Assembly: GCA_003662205.1 (NCBI GenBank)
Contig: QMXQ01000094.1
Span: forward strand, 1-6,412
DNA: 6,412 nucleotides
Reading direction: 5' to 3'
Source: Candidatus Bathyarchaeota archaeon
GTDB taxonomy: Archaea > Thermoproteota > Bathyarchaeia > TCS64
Below, in pieces: positions 1 through 5,499 of the stretch. Under the pieces are notes generated by a model that was given only the letters and a program-made list of their open reading frames with translations, did no database searches and was not told where the DNA came from. Position numbers and translations under genes: made by a program. Position 1 is the first letter of the stretch. Every line of letters starts with the position of its first letter.

Positions 1-527
1 AAGAGCCTGCTGGAGTTCGCGGGCTTGATGACGACGGCGGTGTCCGCGCCCCTGCCCGACCCGCCTATGGCGATGACGTCCTTGTCCGCCGGGATCAGCC
101 CCGCGTCCGCCGCCATGGCGGCGCACTCGACGCAGACCTTCATCCCTTGGCCGAAGAGCCTCAGCGTCTGGGCGACGATCTCGGCGGGTCCGACGGTGTC
201 GAACTTCCTCCGGATGGCCCGGCTCACGCCGGCGAAGGCGTGGCCCGTCGTGAGTATCTTGCCTCCGCCGCTCCTGATCCTCTCCGCGGCCTCCTCCCCC
301 AGCTCCTGCTTCCCCGGCTCCCTGAAGCCGGTGGAGTGGGTGACCACCACGACGTTGTAGCCCTTGAAGACCTCCACCGCCTTGACGCCGGTTCCGCCCC
401 GGGTCGAGGCCACGACGATGTCCTGTATGCCCAGCTCCTCCGCCCGCCGCTTGGCCGCCTCCAGCGTCCTGTCCGTGTTCCCCTCGCCTGGCTCCGTGAA
501 GTATAGGATCGTCTTCTCAACTTCCAT
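1..527 (-). CDS. Stand-alone pyruvate kinase alpha/beta-domain family protein (C-terminus outside window)
   Basis: The gene starts at the ATG at 527 (MEVEKTILYFTEPG) and stays open for 175 codons to the left edge, so its C-terminus is missing. The translation has the features of the small archaeal and bacterial proteins that consist only of the alpha/beta domain found at the C-terminus of pyruvate kinase: an early STRGGTG loop (about residues 43-49), THSTGF, a TTGHAFAGVSRAI segment, and near the end the glycine-rich AIGGSGRGADTAVVIKPANS run. The family is usually a little under 200 residues, so only a few residues should be missing. The catalytic barrel of pyruvate kinase is absent, so pyruvate kinase activity is not expected. 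The true function of this family is unknown to me; a role in binding a phosphorylated ligand is only an inference from the fold. A GGTG about 10 nt before the ATG could pair weakly with 16S rRNA. It is transcribed divergently from the helicase. The family assignment is fairly sure, the function is not. Confidence 0.85.
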   Translation of the reverse strand, partial: MEVEKTILYFTEPGEGNTDRTLEAAKRRAEELGIQDIVVASTRGGTGVKAVEVFKGYNVVVVTHSTGFREPGKQELGEEAAERIRSGGGKILTTGHAFAGVSRAIRRKFDTVGPAEIVAQTLRLFGQGMKVCVECAAMAADAGLIPADKDVIAIGGSGRGADTAVVIKPANSSRL

Positions 528-561
528 GCGATTCCACCAGCCATTAAGGGCGGTCGCCTGT

Positions 562-572
562 AGATTAATATT
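562..572. promoter_or_regulatory. Shared AT-rich TATA-like box in the divergent spacer
   Basis: The 83-bp spacer between the divergent genes has one clear AT-rich patch, AGATTAATATT, in otherwise GC-rich DNA. Read rightward, it lies about 44 nt before the TTG of the helicase, which would give a start of transcription near 592 and a short leader that contains the GGAAAGGG at 594-601. Read leftward, it lies about 41 nt before the ATG at 527, giving a leader of about 15 nt. TBP binds a near-symmetrical box, so one box could serve both directions. This is inferred from spacing and base composition; no BRE element is obvious on either side. Confidence 0.4.
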
Positions 573-593
573 CCGTGGCACTCAATAGGTAGC

Positions 594-601
594 GGAAAGG
601 G
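594..601 (+). promoter_or_regulatory. hel308: Probable ribosome binding site for the TTG start of the helicase
   Basis: GGAAAGGG ends 9 nt before the TTG at 611 and partly matches the purine-rich archaeal Shine-Dalgarno sequence. It supports initiation at this non-ATG codon. An in-frame TAG at 590-592 blocks a longer protein, there is no ATG or GTG between that stop and 611, and the next in-frame GTG (695) would remove the Q-motif. Confidence 0.5.
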
Positions 602-610
602 CGGACGCAT

Positions 611-2851
611 TTGAGGGTCGAGGAGCTGGATGTCCCTGAGCCGGTCAAGGAGGTCATCCTGAAGCGCGGCTTTACCGAGCTCTACCCCCCGCAGGTGGAC
701 GCCATAGAGGCGGGGGTCCTGGAGGGGAGGAACCTCGTCCTCGCCAGCCCGACGGCCAGTGGCAAGACTCTCATCGCCGAGCTCTGCGCCCTCAAGCATG
801 TCATCGAGCGGCGGGGCAAGGTCCTCTACCTGACGCCCCTACGGGCCCTCGCCTGGGAGAAGTACGAGACCTTCCAGGACTACACGGGCATAACGAAGCG
901 GGATGGGCGGAAGGTCAGGGTCGGCATCAGCACCGGCGACCTCGACAGCTCCACCCCCTGGCTCGAGCAGTACGACATCATAATAACGACGAACGAGAAG
1001 TGCGACTCCCTCCTGCGGCACAAGGCACCCTGGATGGAGGGGGTCTCCCTAGTCGTCGCGGACGAGATCCACCTCATTGGCGGCGACCGGGGCCCCACCC
1101 TGGAGGTGGCCCTCGCCCGGCTGAGGCAGATGAAGCCAGACCTCCAGATCCTCGCCCTCAGCGCGACCATCAGGAACGCCGAGGAGGTGGCGGAGTGGCT
1201 GAAGGCGGGATGGATCGCGACGGAGTGGAGGCCCGTGGAGCTGCGGGAGGGCGTCGCCCTCAACGACACCGTCATGTTCAAGGACGGCAGCGCCAAGCGT
1301 CTGAAGCCCCTCCACCGGATGGACGCCCTCAACATCGCCTTGAACGCCGTCCTCGACGGTGGCCAGTCCCTCGTCTTCGTCGAGAGCCGGAGGCGCGCCA
1401 TGAGCCTCGCCCGGGAGGCGGCCGCGGCCCTGGCTGGCATTCTCTCCCGGAGGGAGCTGGCCGAGCTCCAGAAGGTCTCAGCCGACATCCTCGTCCGCGG
1501 GGAGAAGACGAGCCTCTCCGACGACCTGGCGTCGTCGGTCTCCCGGGGGGCCGCCTTCCACCACGCGGGCCTGAGCACGGCGCACCGGCGCATCGTCGAG
1601 GACACCTTCAGGGCGGGGCAGATCAAGGTCCTCGTGGCGACCCCGACGCTGGCGGCAGGCGTCAACCTGCCGGCCCGGACCGTCGTCATCGGCAGCTACC
1701 GCCGGTTCGTCCCCGGCTACGGGATGTACCCCATCTCGGTGCTGGAGTACAAGCAGATGAGCGGGAGGGCCGGCAGACCCCAGTACGACGAGTTCGGCGA
1801 GGCGGTCCTCATCGCGTCCTCCTCCGACGAGCAGGACGCGCTGATGGAGAACTACGTCCTCGCGAAGCCCGAGCGGCTGTACAGCAGGCTCGCGCAGGAG
1901 GTGGCCCTCCGGGGGCACACCCTCGCAGCCGTCGCCTCCGACTACGCCCACTCCGAGCGAGGGCTCCTCGATTTCTTCAGCGGGACCTTCTACGGCTACC
2001 ACTACCCGCCGGGGAACATCAAGCTCATCCTCGGCGCCATCCTCAGCTACCTCAGCCGCGAGGACATGATCCAGTACAAGGGGGAGTACATCTACGCCAC
2101 CGACTTCGGCCGCCGAGTCTCCGAGCTCTACATCGACCCCCTGACGGCGGTCGTCCTCAGGGACGGTCTGATGCGGGGCGCCCCCGAGGTGACCGACTTC
2201 ACCTGGCTCCATCTCATCTGCCACACGCCGGATATGCGGCCCATCCTGAGGCCGAGGAGGCGGGACGCCGAGGCAGTCGAGGCCTTCGTGGAGGAGCACC
2301 GGGACGAGTTCGCCTGCCGCATCCCCGACGACGGCGACCCCATCGACTACGAGCAGTTCCTCGGAGAGGTGAAGACGGCGATGGTCCTCAACGCCTGGAT
2401 CGAGGAGATGTCGGAGAGCGACCTCCTCGAGCAGTTCTCCGTCCAGCCCGGAGACAGGTACAGCGCCGTCCACAACGCCGAGTGGCTCCTCTACGCCGCC
2501 CACGAGCTCGCAGAGGTCCTAGGCCTCCCCGACCACCGCAGGCACCTGAGGCAGCTCAGGAACCGGGTGAAGTACGGCGTCACCCCGCGCCTCCTGCCCC
2601 TCGTCAGGCTCCGGGGCATCGGCAGGGTCCGCGCCCGGGTCCTCTACAACTCCGGGTTCACCTCCATCGCCGCGCTGAAGCGGGCGCCTGTAAGCAAGCT
2701 CGTCGAGATCCCGCTCATCGGCGCCCGGCTGGCGAAGATCATCAAGGAGCAGGTGGGAGGCGTCGTCGATGAGGAGGAGTGGAGACGGCTGGAGGCGGAG
2801 GAGGGCGAGCAGAGGGCGCTGACCGACTTCATCGAGGAGGAGCCGGAATAG
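611..2851 (+). CDS. hel308: Hel308-type superfamily 2 DNA helicase
   Basis: This is a 746-residue ATP-dependent 3'-5' DNA helicase of the Hel308 (Hjm) family, which processes stalled replication forks in archaea. Visible motifs in order: Q-motif LYPPQ (24-28), Walker A ASPTASGKT (45-53), LTPLRALA (74-81), STGD (107-110), TTNEK (126-130), Walker B DEIH (151-154), LSATI (183-187), motif V VATPTLAAGVNLPA (about 342-355) and motif VI QMSGRAGRPQ (382-391). A winged-helix and a ratchet domain fill about 400-655. A helix-hairpin-helix end (RLRGIGRVRARVLYNSGF and KLVEIPLIGARLAKII, about 664-710) completes the Hel308 layout. The length is slightly above the usual 690-720 because of an acidic tail, which carries QRALTDFI (734-741), similar to a PCNA-binding box. 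The start is TTG, the only start that keeps the Q-motif. The gene ends in TAG, followed two codons later by in-frame TAA. The EVE-like gene begins 30 bp downstream. The family assignment is very sure. Confidence 0.96.
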   Translation: MRVEELDVPEPVKEVILKRGFTELYPPQVDAIEAGVLEGRNLVLASPTASGKTLIAELCALKHVIERRGKVLYLTPLRALAWEKYETFQDYTGITKRDGRKVRVGISTGDLDSSTPWLEQYDIIITTNEKCDSLLRHKAPWMEGVSLVVADEIHLIGGDRGPTLEVALARLRQMKPDLQILALSATIRNAEEVAEWLKAGWIATEWRPVELREGVALNDTVMFKDGSAKRLKPLHRMDALNIALNAVLDGGQSLVFVESRRRAMSLAREAAAALAGILSRRELAELQKVSADILVRGEKTSLSDDLASSVSRGAAFHHAGLSTAHRRIVEDTFRAGQIKVLVATPTLAAGVNLPARTVVIGSYRRFVPGYGMYPISVLEYKQMSGRAGRPQYDEFGEAVLIASSSDEQDALMENYVLAKPERLYSRLAQEVALRGHTLAAVASDYAHSERGLLDFFSGTFYGYHYPPGNIKLILGAILSYLSREDMIQYKGEYIYATDFGRRVSELYIDPLTAVVLRDGLMRGAPEVTDFTWLHLICHTPDMRPILRPRRRDAEAVEAFVEEHRDEFACRIPDDGDPIDYEQFLGEVKTAMVLNAWIEEMSESDLLEQFSVQPGDRYSAVHNAEWLLYAAHELAEVLGLPDHRRHLRQLRNRVKYGVTPRLLPLVRLRGIGRVRARVLYNSGFTSIAALKRAPVSKLVEIPLIGARLAKIIKEQVGGVVDEEEWRRLEAEEGEQRALTDFIEEEPE

Positions 2852-2880
2852 GTTTAAACGTAGTTTAACCCAAGTTTAAC
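2852..2880 (+). repeat. Three direct copies of GTTTAA with an exact 11-bp period
   Basis: GTTTAA starts at 2852, 2863 and 2874, each followed by A/C and C, so the octamer GTTTAA(A/C)C occurs three times, one per 11 bp. The array fills the whole spacer between the helicase stop codon and the ATG at 2882. The spacing is close to one turn of DNA, so a protein could contact all three on one face. The first copy also contains the best TATA-like hexamer for the downstream gene. The function is inferred; the repeat itself is seen directly. Confidence 0.75.
2853..2858 (+). promoter_or_regulatory. TATA-like box TTTAAA for the EVE-like gene (leaderless spacing)
   Basis: TTTAAA is centred about 27 nt before the ATG at 2882. 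Archaeal TATA boxes lie about 25-27 nt before the transcription start, so transcription would begin at or next to the A of the ATG and give a leaderless mRNA. There is no Shine-Dalgarno-like sequence before this ATG (the bases are AAGTTTAACC), which fits. The box is the first unit of the 11-bp-period repeat. Confidence 0.45.
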
Positions 2881-2881
2881 C

Positions 2882-3298
2882 ATGTCCGAGGAGCAGGGGA
2901 ACCCCGGCTACATCCTCCGCATCAGCAAGGACAGCTGGCTCAACTAGGTCTACGAGCGGAGGAAGTACTACTCCGGCGTGCTGAGGAATTGGAAGCGGGG
3001 GACCATCATCCTGCTGGCGAAGAAAACAGGGAAGGACGACTCCTTCATCGGCTACGGCGTCGTCGACAAGGTCGAGATGCTGTGGGAGCTGCCGCCCGAG
3101 GAGGCGGCGTACGCCAAGGAGCACGGGTGGCGGTGCGCCCTCACCTTCAGGACCCTCTTCAGGTTCGATAAGCCCTACCCCATCAAGGAGTCCATCCTGG
3201 CGGACGACCCGAGGAAGGGGAGGCTTCTACACGGCGCCCGCCTCACCGAGGACCAGGTCGACGCCATCCTCGAAGCCGCCGAGGACTATCAAGGCTGA
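2882..3298 (+). CDS. Small EVE/PUA-like domain protein, interrupted by in-frame TAG at codon 22
   Basis: From the ATG at 2882 the frame encodes 21 residues (MSEEQGNPGYILRISKDSWL then N), a TAG at 2945-2947, then 116 more residues to a TGA. The part before the TAG looks like the first beta strand and the conserved tryptophan region of an EVE/PUA-like domain. The part after it continues the domain: WKRGTIILLAKKTGKDDSFI, then GYGVVDKVEML, LTFRTLFRFDKPYPIK and a C-terminal helix. EVE domains are small PUA-like folds thought to bind modified bases in nucleic acid; the exact family here is my judgement from pattern. The whole frame, on both sides of the TAG, has the same GC-rich codon use as its neighbours, so it is either still translated through the TAG, very recently broken, or miscalled at one base. 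An internal GTG at 2978 could start a 106-residue protein, with GGAGG at 2958-2962 lying 15 nt upstream, but that form would lack the first strand. It lies 30 bp after hel308, in the same reading frame. Confidence 0.65.
2945..2947 (+). other. In-frame TAG inside the EVE-like gene
   Basis: The codon sits between N21 and VYERRKYYSGV. One base change would turn it into a sense codon such as TGG, CAG, AAG or TAC. Possible readings are a nonsense mutation, a sequencing or assembly error, stop-codon readthrough, or decoding as pyrrolysine, which several archaea insert at UAG. The window has no pyl gene or tRNA to settle this. Confidence 0.9.
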
Positions 3299-3339
3299 AA
3301 CGTCCCACGGAGCCCCTCGCCGCTCGATCGGTATCCCCA

Positions 3340-3346
3340 TATTAAC
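3340..3346 (+). promoter_or_regulatory. TATA-like box ATATTAA for the asparagine-synthetase-like gene
   Basis: ATATTAA is the main AT-rich patch in the 69-bp spacer after the EVE-like gene and is centred 25 nt before the ATG at 3368, the distance expected for a leaderless archaeal transcript. No Shine-Dalgarno-like purine run precedes the ATG (the bases are CAGTTCTAGATGA). The rest of the spacer is GC-rich, with no T-run that would mark a terminator. The spacing is seen; the promoter role is inferred. Confidence 0.5.
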
Positions 3347-3367
3347 CATAGGCACAGTTCTAGATGA

Positions 3368-4825
3368 ATGGGCTTCATCGCGGCGCTGCTCAGCAAAACT
3401 GGAGCCGACGTCTCCACCTCCCTCCTCAGAATGCTCAGAGTCGCCTCCCCGTGCAGAGGAGACGGCTACGGCGTCGCGACCCCCGACGGCGTCTGGAGGT
3501 TCTCAACGCTTCCGGACAGCCTCGCCTCGGGTTCAGAGGTGATGCTCGGACACAAGCTCATCAAGGTCATGCCCAACGATCCGCCGCAGCCCGTCGCCCA
3601 GCGCGGCTACACCATGGTGTTCGAGGGGCGGCTCTGGGATCGGCTGACGCCCTCCGACCTATCAGCGGCGGCGGATATGATCGGGGCGGACCCCTCCCAG
3701 GGCATCCGCAGGATCACCGAGGCGGAGAACGGCTCATACGTCATCGTCGCCGCTGAAGGGGGCAGAGTTCTCTGCGGCAGGGACCCCGTCGGCGCCGTCC
3801 CCCTATACGTCGGGGAGGCCTCATACCTCGTGGGCGCCGCATCCAACAGGAAGATGCTCTGGAGCGCGGGCATCGAAGCCGACCCCCTCCCCCCGGGCTG
3901 CATCGCGGAGCTCACGGAGAGCGGCATCCACATCCATCGAGTTCGAAGCCTCCGCCAACCCCCGCCCCGAGCCGTGTCCATGGAGGAGGCCGTGAAGGAG
4001 CTGGACGCATACCTCTCCGAGGCCGTGGAGGCCCGGAGCCGAGGCGTTTTCAGCGCCTCCCTGGGCTTCTCGGGGGGCATAGATAGCACGCTGCTCGCCC
4101 ACTACCTCCACCGATGCGGGGTCGAGGTCAACCTCATATGCGTGGGCGTCGAGGGCTCGGAGTTCGAGGCCGCGGAGACGGCGGCGGAGACCCTCGGCCT
4201 CCCCATCAGCCTCGAATCCTTCACGCTCACCGACGTGGAGAACGACCTGGACGCGGTCCTGCGCAGCGTCGAGGAGCCGGACCCAATGAAGGTTGGCGTC
4301 GCCCTCCCCCTCTACTGGGCGGTCAGAAGCGCCGCGGAGAACAGCTGCCGCGTATTCTACTCCGGCAACGGGAGCGACGAGCTCTTCGGCGGCTACCTCA
4401 AATACGCCCAGGAGTACGCTGCATCCGGCGCGGCCGTGAGGGACACGATGTTCAGGGACGTCGCTGCGGCGCACGAGGTCAACTACGCGCGGGACCACAA
4501 GATCTGCGCCGACACCGGCGTCGAGCTGAGGCTCCCCTTTGCCGACCTGAGGCTCATCAAATTCGGCCTCGCCCTGCCCGTCGGGCTGAAGCTCTCCACC
4601 GACGAAGGGGCGCCGAGGAAGCTGATCCTCAGAGCCCTCGCGAAGAAGATCGGCTTGCCCGGCGCCGTCGCCTCTAGGCGTAAACGGGCTGTCCAATACT
4701 CGACGGGCGTGAGCAAGGCGCTGAGGAGGCTGGCCCGAAAGGAGGGGATGACGCTGCGGCGGTATCTCGCCGGGAGGTTCGAACGCGTCAAGGAGACGCT
4801 TCCCTGCAGGGGGGACGAGGGATGA
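3368..4825 (+). CDS. Asparagine-synthetase-like amidotransferase with degenerate glutaminase domain
   Basis: This 485-residue protein has the two-domain layout of AsnB. Residues 1-170 resemble the class II glutaminase domain (VLCGRDPVGAVPLYVG near 137-152 matches the GRDxxGxxPLY signature). Residues about 215-460 form the ATP-pyrophosphatase synthetase domain, with PP-loop SGGIDST (235-241), SGNGSDELFGGY (332-343) and RRKRAVQY with K439 in the place of the AsnB lysine 449. The start is fixed: the codon just before ATG 3368 is an in-frame TGA. The protein begins MGFIAALL where active enzymes begin MCGI, so the N-terminal nucleophile cysteine is missing, and the NGEIYN region reads FEGRLWD. The glutamate of SGEGSDE is asparagine (N334). 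So glutamine hydrolysis is not expected, and the product may not be asparagine. It could use ammonia, or form another amide as beta-lactam synthetase and lasso-peptide cyclases do; those two are far relatives, named only as precedents. The gene overlaps nth by 4 bp and seems to have its own promoter. Confidence 0.88.
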   Translation: MGFIAALLSKTGADVSTSLLRMLRVASPCRGDGYGVATPDGVWRFSTLPDSLASGSEVMLGHKLIKVMPNDPPQPVAQRGYTMVFEGRLWDRLTPSDLSAAADMIGADPSQGIRRITEAENGSYVIVAAEGGRVLCGRDPVGAVPLYVGEASYLVGAASNRKMLWSAGIEADPLPPGCIAELTESGIHIHRVRSLRQPPPRAVSMEEAVKELDAYLSEAVEARSRGVFSASLGFSGGIDSTLLAHYLHRCGVEVNLICVGVEGSEFEAAETAAETLGLPISLESFTLTDVENDLDAVLRSVEEPDPMKVGVALPLYWAVRSAAENSCRVFYSGNGSDELFGGYLKYAQEYAASGAAVRDTMFRDVAAAHEVNYARDHKICADTGVELRLPFADLRLIKFGLALPVGLKLSTDEGAPRKLILRALAKKIGLPGAVASRRKRAVQYSTGVSKALRRLARKEGMTLRRYLAGRFERVKETLPCRGDEG

Positions 4826-5499
4826 GCGGACGCCTTCAGAGGATGCAGCAGATAATCTCGCTCCTGAGGGAACACTACGGCGACGAACCGAGGCAGGGCG
4901 ATGAGAAGCCGGACCCATTCAAGACGCTCATCGGCTGCGTCCTGTCGCAGAGAACCCGAGACAGAAACGCCGTGAAGGCCGCCGAAGCCCTCTTCAAGGC
5001 GGCGGAGAGGCCTGAAGACGTCCTCAGGCTCGGTGGGGATCGACTGAGGCGGCTGATCCGGTGCTTAGGGTTCTACAACCAGAAATCCAGGTACATCACC
5101 GGCATCTGCGAAGCCCTCCTCAAGGAGTTCGGGGGCCGCGTCCCTGACAAGAGGGAGCAGCTTCTGAAGCTCCCGGGCGTCGGCCCCAAGACCGCCGACG
5201 TTGTCCTCAGCTATGCGTTCAACCGGCCTGCCATAGCTGTCGACGTACATGTGGGAACCGTGGCGAAAAGACTCGGTCTCGTCGATGACGGTGCGGCTCC
5301 TGAAGCGGTCAAGAAGACCCTTGAGGCCTTGGTCCCGCCGGAGGAATGCAGGCTCGTCGACAGAGGCTTCGTGAGGCTTGGGAAGGAGTATTGCAGGTCA
5401 CGCGCTCCGAGATGCCGGGAATGCTTCCTGAACTCCCTCTGTGACTATCCGGAGCATGGGCGGGGTGAGGGTCGTTCAGCGCGTACCCTCAGGGCCTGA
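4822..5499 (+). CDS. nth: Endonuclease III (DNA glycosylase/AP lyase)
   Basis: The 225-residue protein is an endonuclease III-family base excision repair enzyme, which removes oxidised pyrimidines and cuts the abasic site. The helix-hairpin-helix LPGVGPKTADVVL carries the catalytic lysine (K123), and the catalytic aspartate is D141 in VDVHVGTVAKRLGL. Many relatives have VDTHV there, so V142 is a small difference at a non-catalytic position. The [4Fe-4S] cluster motif is complete: C191-x6-C198-x2-C201-x5-C207. DPFKTLIGCVLSQRTRDRN near the start matches the conserved N-terminal helices. The length is close to the usual 210-220, with a short basic tail after the cluster. The ATG at 4822 overlaps the stop of the upstream gene (ATGA), with AGGGGGG 7 nt before it, which points to translational coupling. 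Its 3' end overlaps the convergent MetE-like gene by 11 bp. Identification is firm. Confidence 0.96.
   Translation: MSGRLQRMQQIISLLREHYGDEPRQGDEKPDPFKTLIGCVLSQRTRDRNAVKAAEALFKAAERPEDVLRLGGDRLRRLIRCLGFYNQKSRYITGICEALLKEFGGRVPDKREQLLKLPGVGPKTADVVLSYAFNRPAIAVDVHVGTVAKRLGLVDDGAAPEAVKKTLEALVPPEECRLVDRGFVRLGKEYCRSRAPRCRECFLNSLCDYPEHGRGEGRSARTLRA

Noticed and set aside
224..799. A minus-strand open frame spanning the divergent spacer and the 5' end of the helicase
   Set aside because: It competes with the better-supported minus-strand gene starting at 527, which has clear family motifs, and its own translation is Arg/Ser-rich without motifs.
1478..2503. A 341-codon open frame antisense to the helicase
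   Set aside because: Composition is dominated by Val, Gly, Glu and Asp, mirroring the codon pattern of the helicase; no domain or start signal supports it.
1000..2772. A 590-codon open frame on the plus strand inside the helicase gene
   Set aside because: Its translation is rich in Arg, Pro and Gly with no domain motifs, as expected for an off-frame reading of GC-rich coding DNA; the helicase frame carries every SF2 motif.
2978..3298. Treating the GTG at 2978 as the normal start of the EVE-like protein
   Set aside because: This form would leave out the first strand of the domain, which is encoded upstream in the same frame, and the GGAGG before it is too far away (15 nt). It remains possible but is not the simplest reading.
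3299..3367. Search for a terminator or small RNA in the spacer before the synthetase-like gene
   Set aside because: I see only the TATA-like box and a short CGATCG palindrome, with no stable long hairpin and no T-run.
3364..3756. Alternative ATG at 3364 for the gene after the EVE-like protein
   Set aside because: It opens a different frame with a low-complexity product; the ATG at 3368 gives the glutaminase-like and synthetase domains.
3821..4918. A 365-codon open frame antisense to the synthetase-like gene and the start of nth
   Set aside because: It has no recognisable motif and low-complexity composition, and it lies opposite two well-supported genes. High GC makes long antisense frames common here.
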